Assembly (NCBI GenBank): GCA_018340805.1
Contig: JACMZG010001908.1
Span: 16,236,061 to 16,300,060, forward strand
Length of the DNA: 64,000 nt
Direction of reading: 5' to 3'
From: Microvelia longipes
Taxonomy: Eukaryota; Arthropoda; Insecta; Hemiptera; Veliidae
Shown: positions 34,806 to 45,461 of the stretch, one piece after another
Numbering within the stretch: position 1 is the stretch's first letter
Layout: each line of letters starts with the position of its first letter
Notes under the pieces: generated by a model
Told to the model about the DNA's origin: nothing
The model's input: the letters and a program-made list of their open reading frames with translations, nothing else
The model's database searches: none
Program-made: the position numbers and the translations under genes

Positions 34806-35244
34806 ATTACTGAAATAAATGACTGAGGTGTATTATGTTGCCAGTATGTCTGGCCCGCTAATGTCTTATCTAGCCTTGGAAGCCAGTTGTTTTGCCATAT
34901 TATGCAATATTTAATATGAACTCACCAGTATCATAATTACCAGAGCTAAAGTGTATTTTCTCCCTCCCTCATTCACTATCTCAACTAACCTTTGTATCGT
35001 TTATCGTTTAATTACAAGTAATAATGTCGTATTACACTTGCTTTATATAACATGAAGTGTAAATCTTATCTAATTTGAGGCCGTGCGACTCTAAACTTTT
35101 CTGTATTACCAAATTACAATGTCAGTATTTGTCGTCAAGACTTGAAATTTCCTACACATTATCAGTGAATTGACGAGTCTCGTCAGTCATGCTGACTAGT
35201 CTAGTGTATTTCGAGTTTTGATGATAAAATGCTTGGAAAATTAC

Positions 35245-35725
35245 TTTTTACTTTTCTTCAATCATACCGCAGGTAAAGTATTGTGTTGTCATTAGAAAGC
35301 CAAAACCGAGATTTTACTTCAATCCTCCTTTTAAGACCTTTTTATAAGACCTCTTTTGAGTGGTTTTCAGAAAGTTGTATGATTGTATATGTGTGTCTGT
35401 TTTCAGCGTATCTTCCAGTGTATAAAGGGTAGAGTTGAAACTGGTACAAAAATCAATTATTAGGTCTAGTTCAGCTATCCTAAAAATATTTTTTTTTATA
35501 ACGTCATTAAAAGATTATAATGGCTCAGTAAGAATTTCGTAAATTTATAAAACGTTTCTCCATAAAAATGTCATAAGAATGATTCGATCGATATTAAATT
35601 AAACATGGATGTTTATTAAAGTTTAAAAGCAACAAATTTCCCTAGTTTCATCCCATTATTTGCAATAGTTCCAGTGTTATTGAATAACACGTAATCGCTT
35701 TTTGAAAAATTGTTAAAAATCGAGA
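35245..35725 (+). repeat. H5S family copy, hairpin side
   Basis: Hairpin end TACTTTTCTTCAATCATACC, then AAACCGAGATTTTAC, GTGTGTCTGTTTTCAGCG, TTGAATAACACGTAATCG. It ends at a family F copy before the 5S-like part. Confidence 0.6.
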
Positions 35726-35726
35726 A

Positions 35727-35802
35727 ATAAATGGAGAGGGGCACTAAGGAGTGTTTCCAAAATCCGTTCCAGAGGTCTCTGACCAGGAAAAAATACGTTT
35801 CG

Positions 35803-35866
<64 letters not shown>

Positions 35867-36060
35867 ACTTAGTACGAAAATCAATCATACTGGTGACAGA
35901 AACCCTATTGAAAACCAGGTATTTGTTACGTCGGTTTATTGAGTCAGCAAAATTTACAAAAAAATTGGTTAATTTCAAGGTCAAAGAAGGTCTAAATTGA
36001 TTTATTTTTGGAGCGCTGAATCGAATAAATCCGGTCCGAAAAAAAACAGACTGAAACAGA
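35727..36060 (+). repeat. repeat family F copy with internal (AT)n
   Basis: GAGTGTTTCCAAAATCCG, AGAGGTCTCTGACCAGGAAA, (AT)n at 35807-35868, ACAGAAACCCTATTGAAAAC, TTGAGTCAGCAAAATTTAC and GAGCGCTGAATCGAATAAAT. It is inverted relative to the 34.3 kb copy. Confidence 0.7.
35807..35868. repeat. (AT)n microsatellite inside family F
   Basis: About 60 bp of TA repeats. Confidence 0.95.
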
Positions 36061-36455
36061 TAAGTGTCACACTCTAAGACTTAGGACCTTTATATGCCCA
36101 CCACTTCATTAGCAATTTTTTTAATTCGCTAAAAGTAAGAGTAGACATTAACCATGAATTATTATGATTGAACTATGTTACATCTGCTAGAGACATTCAG
36201 TCTATAAAATAAATGTAATAAATATCAGAACCATTTAAATGATATTATTCCGCGTCATCTTTTCAATAAATAAGTTCAATTTTTTTATTTAACATGCGAC
36301 TTGAAATGCAACATTCAAGTAAGTACATAACCATTCTAAGGACAAGATACATTATTAAACAATGTAGGATAAACAATATAGGATGTTTTAACAAATTTAA
36401 TTTAGATCCGAAAAAGCGTCAAAAATTACGTAGATGCACACACATATATATATAT
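36061..36455. other. A+T-rich flank of the gypsy element
   Basis: No gene or repeat end is recognised. A short TA run at 36444-36454 immediately precedes the proposed LTR start. Confidence 0.4.
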
Positions 36456-36692
36456 TGTAGCACTACGTACATAGCTCTTATATTATTGTGCGCAAGTCCG
36501 AGTTGTGTTGATAAGAAAAACAACAATGTTCAATGAATCTATAGAACAGGTTGATCCCGGATACCGTCGCGGACGCATATAATTACGCCGTTCTCGGACA
36601 TCGGAAAGGCCTCCTTTTTACGAAATCGTATCGATCGTAAATAATTGCCGATATATTTACTCAGGTATTTATATTTAGTTTAATTCGTTTCA
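36456..36692 (+). repeat. 5' LTR of gypsy element 1 (proposed)
   Basis: It begins TGTAGCACTACG and ends CGTTTCA, giving the usual TG...CA. It contains a TATA-like TTATATTATT at about 36479-36488 and stands 1 nt before the primer-binding site. The boundaries are inferred, because the 3' LTR partner is not in the window. Confidence 0.5.
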
Positions 36693-36693
36693 T

Positions 36694-36712
36694 TGGCGCA
36701 CCAACGGGCTGG
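36694..36712 (+). promoter_or_regulatory. primer-binding site of gypsy element 1
   Basis: TGGCGCACCAACGGGCTGG starts 1 nt after the proposed LTR end. A TGG start complements the CCA end of a tRNA; the particular tRNA is not assigned. Confidence 0.5.
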
Positions 36713-36975
36713 CGAACCTTAACGAACTATAATTTTCATCAAAATAAAAAAAAAAAAAAAAACTGCTTTTTGTGGTTATATTTCGGTGGTTTTATATTAT
36801 AACAGAATTTAATAGAATATTTTGTTATCAGTGGATAAAATTAAAAAGGAAGAAATATATACCCATTTAAAGGTATTCTTTAGTGATATTTAGTGATAGT
36901 TTTTATCAGTTATCTTCGTTTTTTTTTTTGAGTTTCTGAAGTAAATTTTGTGTGTGGTAAGTATTCGTGGTTAGT

Positions 36976-38667
36976 ATGAGTGGAACCGACAAGCATGTTA
37001 AAACACAGAGGAGTGGAGCCGATAAAATTAAGACTACGGATAAGAAAGGTAATGCGGGTAATAACGGTGCAGAAGACAATAGCTTAGCTTCGACTGCGAG
37101 CCAAAATACGACCATGCTTGTTAGTGATATTGAGGATCAGAAACTAGGTGAAAGCGAAACGTCTCAAGATAGTAACGCTAGTGGAAATATAACTATTGGA
37201 CCTACTACAGGTACTGGTTTTGTTACTGATAGAAAAGGGAATGTAGTGGTACCGCCAGGTGTGAGCGGAACACAAACGGAAACACACAAAAGTCAAAATA
37301 CCGCTGGTACCAGTAATAATATGACTTCAAAGCAAAGTTTTAATCCTGAAACTATTCAGAAAATAGAAAATATAGTGAGCAGAAAACTTGATTCAGTGTT
37401 AAAAACTCAAGTTCTGGGATCAGCGTCTGAAGAGTTCCAGAAGAAAACTTGTGCTTCCTTGAAAGCAATTAGTGAAACATTAAAAGTTCAAACTACCACT
37501 TTAGGTGAAAATACCAAAACCTTAGAAGAAGTACAAAGTAAAATAGACAAAATTGATATATTAAATGAAAAAATAAAAATAATGGAAGGAAAAATTGGAG
37601 ACTTGGAAAATTATGTTTCGGAAAAGTTAGGTGATATAATACAAGATATAGATAGCCATTCTAAGGACTTAAAATCGACTTCAAATACGTTTCAGGATAT
37701 TAAGGGTACTGTAACTAAACTTGATAGTTGGCAGGGACAAGTAAATGCAGATATGACTCAACTTAAACAAACTATTCAAGATTTAATGAGTAAAGATGCC
37801 TCTGGTCAAACGTTACCAGGAAACGGAATGTGTCGGAATGCCTTGATAATACCTGAAAATTTGATACCTAAATTTAACGGTAATAAAGATAAGTCTAATT
37901 ACTTAACCCCCCCAACATATATAAAACAGTTAGAGGAATTTTTCACATCGTATAAGGTTGTTGAATGTGATCGATTACGATTCGTTAACACGGCTATGAC
38001 TGGCTCAGCGTTACATTGGTGGAGTGTGACGTCACCAAATGTAGTCACCTATCACAATTTTAAAGACGAATTTATTCGACGTTTTTGGGATCGGTCGATT
38101 CAAAGAAAAGTTTATCAAAATGTTATCAGTGGAAAATTTGATGAAAATAAAGGCACCTCGAGAGAAGATTATGCGTGTAAAATAATTTCATGTGCTAGAG
38201 AGTTAACGCCGAAAATCGAGGATGAGGAAATTATTGATAACTTGGTTAATCATTTCGATCAAGATATTATTAATGTTTATTATGCTCGTAACGCTCGCGA
38301 TGTTAGAGCATTTACAGCTATTTTACGGTTATTTGATGAAAGGCAGCCAATAAAGAGACATAGAGAGGAAGATAAATCTGGAACCCGTGAACAAAAATGG
38401 AACTTTTCAGGCGACAATAAGGAAAAGATTAAAAGAAATTTTAATAGTGAGGACCGGAATAAATTTAGCACGGAAAAAAATAATTCGTATTACCGGAGAG
38501 ATCAAAAACCAATCCGTAGTCAGAATATCAATACTGTGCGGATTGAAGATCAAGAGATTGAATATAACGAGGACGGAAATTTAGTGACAGATCCGGTAGA
38601 TGCAGTTAATGAATCGGGTGATGAATCAAATAAGTCAAAAAACGAGAATGTGTTGTATCCAGCATAA
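36976..38667 (+). CDS. Gag polyprotein of gypsy element 1
   Basis: A 563-residue Gag, the structural protein that forms the cytoplasmic particle and packages element RNA. The first ATG of the frame is at 36976; the codon upstream at 36967 is GTG and not needed. Residues 1-120 are Ser/Thr/Lys-rich and probably disordered. Residues about 125-280 have charged heptad-like stretches suggesting a coiled coil. Residues about 300-430 look like a retrotransposon capsid domain, with HWWSV followed by FKDEFIRRFW near 345-372. The C-terminus is Lys/Arg/Asn-rich and lacks a CCHC zinc knuckle, so RNA binding may use the basic tail. The last 34 nt of the open frame overlap the pol frame, and an A AAA AAC slip site lies 22 nt before the stop. 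The call is firm from context; domain edges are approximate. Confidence 0.85.
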   Translation: MSGTDKHVKTQRSGADKIKTTDKKGNAGNNGAEDNSLASTASQNTTMLVSDIEDQKLGESETSQDSNASGNITIGPTTGTGFVTDRKGNVVVPPGVSGTQTETHKSQNTAGTSNNMTSKQSFNPETIQKIENIVSRKLDSVLKTQVLGSASEEFQKKTCASLKAISETLKVQTTTLGENTKTLEEVQSKIDKIDILNEKIKIMEGKIGDLENYVSEKLGDIIQDIDSHSKDLKSTSNTFQDIKGTVTKLDSWQGQVNADMTQLKQTIQDLMSKDASGQTLPGNGMCRNALIIPENLIPKFNGNKDKSNYLTPPTYIKQLEEFFTSYKVVECDRLRFVNTAMTGSALHWWSVTSPNVVTYHNFKDEFIRRFWDRSIQRKVYQNVISGKFDENKGTSREDYACKIISCARELTPKIEDEEIIDNLVNHFDQDIINVYYARNARDVRAFTAILRLFDERQPIKRHREEDKSGTREQKWNFSGDNKEKIKRNFNSEDRNKFSTEKNNSYYRRDQKPIRSQNINTVRIEDQEIEYNEDGNLVTDPVDAVNESGDESNKSKNENVLYPA

Positions 38668-40906
38668 ATGGCAAGGCCTGTAAAGGCAAGGGTGCAACAC
38701 TTGTTTGCCATTTAGACAAAAGAAGCCAAGTTGTTAGAGTATGTCAGGTGGAAGCGGTAGAAACTGTCATTCATGAAAATAAAACGTTTAAAATCGATGA
38801 TCCTAAAGAATTTTTATTTGAAGAAACATACACTGTAGAGGAACGTAATCACCTGTGTCCATCGATTTTAATTAACATATGCGGCAAAGAAATAAAGGCG
38901 TTACTTGATACTGGAAGCGAAGCTACCTGTATTTCAAGTGCTTTGAGTGATCAAATAACACAAGAGAATAGTCATATACCGATACTACCCTTAGCTAACA
39001 CGAGAATTGTTGGAGTAACAGGTACTAAGTCTAAAATAATCAAAGAACAAGTACTATTGCCGGTGAACTTTGGAAAAATAATTAAAGAAGTTCCGTTTTT
39101 ATCTGTTAATAATTTAGTGAAAGACATTATACTCGGAATAGATTTCTTAAAAAATATTAATGCCACTATTGATTTATCCGACAAATGTTTGCGGTTTAAA
39201 CATGAAGATAAAATAATAAACATTAAATTTTTGGAAGAAATGCTAGGTTTAAGTGTTAAATGTGCTCATGAAATTCATTTTAATAATCAGGGTGAATATG
39301 AATGCTGTGAAGAAGAAGAAGATGCGGAGCTATCTGAAATAGAAAGAAAACAAGTATTAGATTTAGTTGATGAGTTTTTAGAGGTTTTTAGTGGCAAACC
39401 AGGGCGTATTCAAGGGTTTGAGCACAAAATCAAATTATGTGATCCTAAACCTTTTTTCCAAAAGGGGTTTCCAATTCCGTTAAGCCAAAGGCCTAAAATA
39501 AGGACGGAAATTGAAAAAATGGTTGAATGTGGAGTGATCAAGGAAGCACCGAGCGATTATATTAGTCCGTTGCGGCCTGTACAGAAAAAAAATAAGGATA
39601 TCCGTTTATGTCTTGATCTTAGGACACTTAATAAAAACATATTACCTGAGCCTGAATGTCCCCCGCCGATTGATGCTCTTTTAGCCCGGTGCGGACAAGC
39701 GACGTATATGTCAAGTATTGACATAACAAGTAGTTTCTGGCATATTGCATTGGAAGCGTCATGTCAAAAATATGTAGCGTTTGCGTTTGAAAATAGGACG
39801 TATATTTACACCGTTACTCCTTTTGGGCTAAAAACGGCTCAAGCGGCTCTAATAAAAGGCCTTAATTATGTCTTGGCAGGATTAGATGACGTCATTATCG
39901 TGTTTGTAGATGACATACTTCTTTTAACTAGAGGAAATTTTGCGGAACACTTATCGCTGTTAAGAAAAGTATTTATGAGATTTAAGCAGCATAATGTTCG
40001 AATTAATAAAGATAAGTGTAAGTTTTATAAAAAAAGTGTCAATTTTTTAGGCTTTCATATATCAAGAGCAGGCATTACTCCTCAGCGGGAAAAAATTGCA
40101 TCGATTTTAAATTTTCCTGTTCCAAAAAATAAGCGAGACTTACAGGCATTTTTTGGAGTGATAAATTTTAATGCTAAGTTTGTTTATAAATTCAGTGAAA
40201 CTGTTCAACCACTTTTAACTCTCTTGAAAAAAAATTCTGAATGGCGGTGGACCGGAATGGAACAAGACCATTTTGAAAAAATAAAACGTCTTTTTATTTC
40301 AACCACGATCTTAAAATTTCCACTGGTTAATAAAGAATATTATATGAGTACCGACAGTTGTGAATATGCTATCGGGGGAGCGTTGTTTCAACAGCTTGAT
40401 GATGGTCAGTATGGAATAATAAGTTTAACCAGTCGTACCTTGAAGGGGCCTGAGCTGGGCTATAATACTACTGAAAAGGAGTTGCTCAGTATTGTACATT
40501 GTGTGAAAAAATTCCGCATATATATATTAAATTGTAAAACTACATTGTTAACGGACCACAAAGCACTTATCTTTCTGAATACTTGTAAGTTGACAAATTC
40601 TCGATTGTCAAGATGGGCATTATTTCTTCAAGAATATGATTTAGTCATTAAACATATCGCGGGTAAAGAAAATATTCTATCTGATGCATTATCCAGATAT
40701 CCACCAGGAAGCGATAACGACTTTAGAAGATATTCAAAAGGAACTGAATATATGCTAGCTAATCCGGTTATTATTCAACCTGATAGTCAAATCACACAAT
40801 ATTTAAAAAATATTGTTGACTATCAAAACCAGGATGAATACATTTTGGAGATTTTAAAGAAAATAGAGAATACTGATATTGCTCTTGAAAAATACAAAAA
40901 AGTTGA
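38634..40906 (+). CDS. Pol polyprotein of gypsy element 1 (C-terminus in gap)
   Basis: Translated in the -1 frame relative to gag; the frame is open from 38634 and probably entered by frameshifting, since no ATG is needed. Aspartic protease: LLDTGSEA with DTG at 38907-38915 and a later ILGIDFL motif. Reverse transcriptase: MVECGVIKEAPS, then LDLRTLN, SSIDITSSFW, TPFGLKTA, and the catalytic FVDD at 39903-39914 in place of the more usual YVDD. RNase H: STDSCEYAIGGALF at about 40345, ending with ADALSR-like SDALSRYP. The order protease, RT, RNase H is that of Ty3/gypsy. The integrase is unseen because of the gap. The visible 757 codons contain no stop. It copies element RNA into DNA inside the Gag particle. 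A near-identical part recurs at 63555-64000. Confidence 0.85.
38637..38714 (+). promoter_or_regulatory. -1 ribosomal frameshift signal at gag-pol
   Basis: A AAA AAC at 38637-38643 is phased exactly as X XXY YYZ in the gag frame, and a -1 slip enters the pol frame, which opens just after a TAA at 38631-38633. Six nt later, 38650-38660 (GTGTTGTATCC) can pair with 38690-38700 (GGGTGCAACAC), two G-T pairs included. A second stem joins 38665-38674 (TAAATGGCAA) to 38705-38714 (TTGCCATTTA). The order of the four strands is that of an H-type pseudoknot. The heptamer is a classic retroviral -1 site; the fold is inferred by eye. Confidence 0.7.
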
Positions 40907-41869
40907 NNNNNNNNNNNNNNNNNNNNNNNNNNNNNNNNNNNNNNNNNNNNNNNNNNNNNNNNNNNNNNNNNNNNNNNNNNNNNNNNNNNNNNNNNNNNNN
41001 NNNNNNNNNNNNNNNNNNNNNNNNNNNNNNNNNNNNNNNNNNNNNNNNNNNNNNNNNNNNNNNNNNNNNNNNNNNNNNNNNNNNNNNNNNNNNNNNNNNN
41101 NNNNNNNNNNNNNNNNNNNNNNNNNNNNNNNNNNNNNNNNNNNNNNNNNNNNNNNNNNNNNNNNNNNNNNNNNNNNNNNNNNNNNNNNNNNNNNNNNNNN
41201 NNNNNNNNNNNNNNNNNNNNNNNNNNNNNNNNNNNNNNNNNNNNNNNNNNNNNNNNNNNNNNNNNNNNNNNNNNNNNNNNNNNNNNNNNNNNNNNNNNNN
41301 NNNNNNNNNNNNNNNNNNNNNNNNNNNNNNNNNNNNNNNNNNNNNNNNNNNNNNNNNNNNNNNNNNNNNNNNNNNNNNNNNNNNNNNNNNNNNNNNNNNN
41401 NNNNNNNNNNNNNNNNNNNNNNNNNNNNNNNNNNNNNNNNNNNNNNNNNNNNNNNNNNNNNNNNNNNNNNNNNNNNNNNNNNNNNNNNNNNNNNNNNNNN
41501 NNNNNNNNNNNNNNNNNNNNNNNNNNNNNNNNNNNNNNNNNNNNNNNNNNNNNNNNNNNNNNNNNNNNNNNNNNNNNNNNNNNNNNNNNNNNNNNNNNNN
41601 NNNNNNNNNNNNNNNNNNNNNNNNNNNNNNNNNNNNNNNNNNNNNNNNNNNNNNNNNNNNNNNNNNNNNNNNNNNNNNNNNNNNNNNNNNNNNNNNNNNN
41701 NNNNNNNNNNNNNNNNNNNNNNNNNNNNNNNNNNNNNNNNNNNNNNNNNNNNNNNNNNNNNNNNNNNNNNNNNNNNNNNNNNNNNNNNNNNNNNNNNNNN
41801 NNNNNNNNNNNNNNNNNNNNNNNNNNNNNNNNNNNNNNNNNNNNNNNNNNNNNNNNNNNNNNNNNNNNN
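40907..41869. other. assembly gap of 963 N
   Basis: Unsequenced. It should hold at least the start of integrase. Integrase plus LTR normally needs more than 963 bp, so the gap size may be an estimate or the element may be truncated. Confidence 1.
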
Positions 41870-42535
41870 AGATACTTTTATACAAGTAAAATGAACTATA
41901 TGTCAGAGCTGTATAGTTTTTGGTAATATTCCGAAAAATATTTTCAAAATGGCGGCCAATATGGCGGACCGGATAAAAAAAATCGTGTTGTATATCGTTT
42001 TAAAGCTCTTAAGAGTAGAAAAAGAAAATATATGTTTCATGGTCAACATTTTAAAATTTTTTGAATAATTTAAAAATGGCGGCTAAAATAATGAACTCAA
42101 AAAATTTAAAATTAAAGGAATAACTCGAGTAATATATCGTTGTAAAGCTCTTGATTAGTAGAACAAAATATGTTATATACTAAATTCCGAAAAATTCAAC
42201 ATGGCGGCCATAATTTAATATAATAATTAGTTTTTACTAATTTTATAAGAATTTACTAAATAAAGATCTATTGTAATATACTTAGATACTTTTATACAAG
42301 TAAAATGAACTATATGTCAGAGCTGTATAGGTTTTTGGTAATATTCCGAAAAATATTTTCAAAATGGCGGCCAATATGGCGGACCGGATAAAAAAATCGT
42401 GTTGTATATCGTATAAAAGCTCTTAAAGAGTAGAAAAAGAAAATATATTTTTCATGGTCAACATTTCAAATTTTTTTTAATAATTTAAAAATGGCGGCTA
42501 AAATAATTAACTCAAAAAATTAAAATTAAAGCGAG
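41870..42535 (+). repeat. 414-bp tandem repeat rich in ATGGCGG
   Basis: A unit starting AGATACTTTTATACAAGTAA at 41870 restarts at 42284 and continues for about 250 bp before giving way to satellite A. Each unit has the motifs CAAAATGGCGGCC, AATATGGCGGACC, AAAAATGGCGGCT and, in the first, CAACATGGCGGCC. These resemble the YY1/Pho-type AANATGGCGGC binding sequence. The first unit may extend into the gap. Confidence 0.8.
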
Positions 42536-43317
42536 CCTTTTTAACTATGTATTATTATAGACATACGCAATCAAGCGAGCGAAGCGCCTTTTTTACACTG
42601 CATTAATATAAAATAAGCAATCAAGCGAGCGAAGCGAGCCTTTTTACTATGTATTATTATAAATATAACAATCTAGCGAGCGAAGCAAGCCTTTTTAACT
42701 ATGTTTTATTAAAATATAAGCAATCTAGCGAGCGAAGCAAGCCTTCTTTTACTATGTATATTATAAATATACGCAATATAGCGAGCAAAGCGAGCCTTCT
42801 TTACTATGCATTATTATAAATCTACGCAATCTAGCGAGCGAAGCGAGCCTTTTTTACATAATATTTTATTATAATTATAAGCAATCTAGCGAGCGAAGCG
42901 AGCCTTCTTTTACTATGTATTATTATAAATATACGCAATATAGCGAGCGAAGCGAGCCTTCTTTTACTATTAATTATTATAAATATACGCAATCTAGCAA
43001 GCAAAGCGAACCTTTTTTACAATATACTTTATTCTAAATATAAGCAATCTAGCGAGCGAAGTGAGCCTATTTATAACTTTGTATTATTTAAATATAAGCA
43101 ATCTAGCGAGCGAAGCGAGCCTATTTTTTACTTTGTATTATTATAAATATAAGCAATCTAGCGAGCGAAGCGAGCCTTTTTTACTATGTATTTTTAAAAA
43201 TATACGCAATCTAGCGAGCGAAGCGAGAGCGAGCGAGCCCTTTTTTACTATTGATTATTATAAATATACGCAATCAAGCGAGCGAAGCGAGCCTTTTTTA
43301 ATATGCATTAATATAAA
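42536..43317. repeat. satellite A, about 55 bp unit, GCGAGCGAAGCGAGC core
   Basis: About 14 units, each with a G+C-rich core (GCAATCTAGCGAGCGAAGCG, AGCC) followed by an A+T-rich spacer of the type TTTTTACTATGTATTATTAT. Spacer lengths vary by a few bases. Frames across it, such as 43061-43372, are satellite artefacts. The core recurs in the H5S family distal segment. Confidence 0.9.
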
Positions 43318-44350
43318 TCTCATACCAATAAGATGTAAGCATATAGAGATGACGCTACTTATCTCATACTAATAAGATGTAAGCAAATAGAGATGACTCT
43401 ACTTATCTCATACTAATAAATGTAAGCATATAAAGATGACGCTACTTATCTCATTCTAATAAAATGTAAGCATATAGAGATGACGCTACTTATCTCATAC
43501 TAATAAATGTAAGCATATAAAGATGACGCTACTTATCTCATGTAAGCATATAGAGATGACGCTACTTATCTCATAGATGTAAGCATATAGAGATGACAAC
43601 TTATCTCATAATAATAAGATGTAAGCATATAGAGATGACGCTACTTATCTCATACCAATAAGATGTAAGCATATAGAGATGACACTGCGTATCTTATACA
43701 AATAAGATGTAGGCATATAGAGATAACGCTACTTATCTTATATAATAAAATGTAAGCATATAGAGATGACGCTACTTCTTATACTAATATGATGTAAGCA
43801 TATAAAGATAACGCTGCGTATCTCATACTAATAAGATGTAAGCATATAGAGATGACGCTACTTATCTCATAATATATAATGTAAGCATGTAGAGATGACG
43901 CTACTTATCTCATAATAATATAATGTAAGCATGTAGAGATGACGCTACTTATCTTATACCAATAAGATGTAAGCATATAGAGATGACGTTATTTATCTCA
44001 TACCAATAAGATGTAAGCATATAGAGATGACGCTGCCTATCTTATACCAATGAGATGTAAGCATATAGAGATGGCACGGCTTATTTAATATTAACGAGAT
44101 GTAAGCATATTGAGATGATTCTGCGTAACTCATACTGAAGAGAGATAAGCATATGGAGATGACTCTGCGTATCTTATGAAAAATAATTGTAAGCATAAAG
44201 ACATAGCACTGAATATCTTATATCAAAGAGATGTTATTGCGTATCTCATATTCAAGATGCATATTGATATGAAACTTTGTATTGCATACTATAGAGATTT
44301 TACAGTGATGAGTCTATGTAACTTATACAACGGAGATGTAAGTATATTGA
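43318..44350 (+). repeat. satellite B, about 44 bp unit, forward array
   Basis: About 20 units of the form ACTAATAAGATGTAAGCATA, TAGAGATGACGCTACTTATCTC. Units degrade from about 44060 onward. The 22-bp core GATGTAAGCATATAGAGATG returns in inverse orientation at 45.46 kb. Confidence 0.9.
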
Positions 44351-45077
44351 GGTTACGGAAGCATATTTAAAGTAATAGTTGAAAGCCATTATTTTGGTAT
44401 TTGGAGGCCTCTTAAGCATTAACAAGCTTAGATATTGAAATGAGAGAATGACAAGAGTATAAATGTCTTATTTTAGTTAGATAATATAGACCTTTATATT
44501 TTTAATTATAGAATTTTAATTTATTTTTCTTTAATCTAAATCTACCTGCAGTAGCTTTTATTATAGGATAAAAATTGTTTTGAATATTTGTTTTTAGCTC
44601 AAAGTGTAACTGTTCACTCTTTTTTTTTTATTAATATCAAAAATACTTTATGTTCTATTATGAGGTATATTTTGTTGCTTAACGTACCTTTTATTTGAAG
44701 ATTCCTAGCTGCTTTATTCTATTGCTAAACCACTTCACAAGCTCTGGCGGGAAATCACTCTTATCACATGTGATAATAATAATCGATGTATTTTATCATT
44801 TTAATTATATATTTTAACAATATTATAATTATATTTATGCTATTTTAAATAAGTAAAACGAAACATTAGTAGTAATTTTGTGTTTTAATTTTTTTGAAAA
44901 CATAATAAACTATCAGTGATAAATTTTCGAGTGCTTGTTGTTCATCTTTGAATGCCTTTAATGTATAAAATGATTACATTGAATTAAAGGATATTTATTC
45001 TTTTAATAATATGTAATAACTTTCGTGAAAAAACCATTTGAGAAATCTCAGCACAGTATACTGCACTACTGCAATAC
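44351..45077. other. A+T-rich spacer between inverted satellite B arrays
   Basis: No gene is recognised. It lies between the forward and reverse arrays of satellite B. Confidence 0.4.
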
Positions 45078-45255
45078 ACTAGCCTGAGCGGTGAGTCTAG
45101 TTTGGCTAAATGAACTGGGCACACAGCGGACTACTCATAAGTGCCACCATGTACGGAGGATGTGCTTCCTAGATGATTGGATGTGTCAAAACTCTGGGGT
45201 AAATCAGTTGAGTGAGATTTGAGAGAGACCGTTTTTACGGGTTTAAACGCAAAAA
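45078..45255 (+). mobile_element. 5'-truncated copy of the 24.7 kb SINE
   Basis: TGCCACCATGTACGGAGG, TGTGCTTCCTAGATGATTGG, GTTGAGTGAGATTTGAG and ACGGGTTTAAACGCAAAAAA match the minus strand of 23900-24060. It ends in an A-rich run, and the tRNA head is missing, as is usual for 5' truncation. Confidence 0.7.
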
Positions 45256-45461
45256 AAGGCATCGTTACCTTTTAAGAACTCGCCATACGTCCTTGCTTTT
45301 CGTGCAAAATTGACAAAAGCTTTCCCATCTTCACCATTTAAATTCTGTATTATCTGATGTTTTGATAACTGATGCTGGCCCAACCTAGTACATTCACCTG
45401 TATTTACCTAAACTTTACATTTATGTAAAAATACAAAATGTGTCATATTTATATTCTCACA

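Larger units (their letters stand above)
36456..40906 (+). mobile_element. Ty3/gypsy LTR retrotransposon 1, 3' part in gap
   Basis: The layout is 5' LTR, primer-binding site, gag, then pol with protease, reverse transcriptase and RNase H in the Ty3/gypsy order. The integrase region and 3' LTR fall in or beyond the gap 40907-41869. Sequence resuming at 41870 is unrelated repeat DNA. Both coding frames are uninterrupted in what is visible, so this copy looks young. No envelope-like frame is visible. Confidence 0.85.

Noticed and set aside
36906..37115. minus-strand 69-codon frame
   Set aside because: Antisense shadow of the gag N-terminus.
41870..41894. C-terminal end of gypsy 1 pol after the gap
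   Set aside because: The frame continues through N only by default; the sequence from 41870 is the start of a 414-bp tandem repeat and not integrase.
43061..43372. 103-codon frame with repeated SERSEPF peptides
   Set aside because: Direct translation of satellite A; periodicity follows the DNA unit.
42536..44350. CRISPR-like array
   Set aside because: Units are plain tandem satellites with related, not unique, spacers, in an animal-type genome; no cas-like genes.
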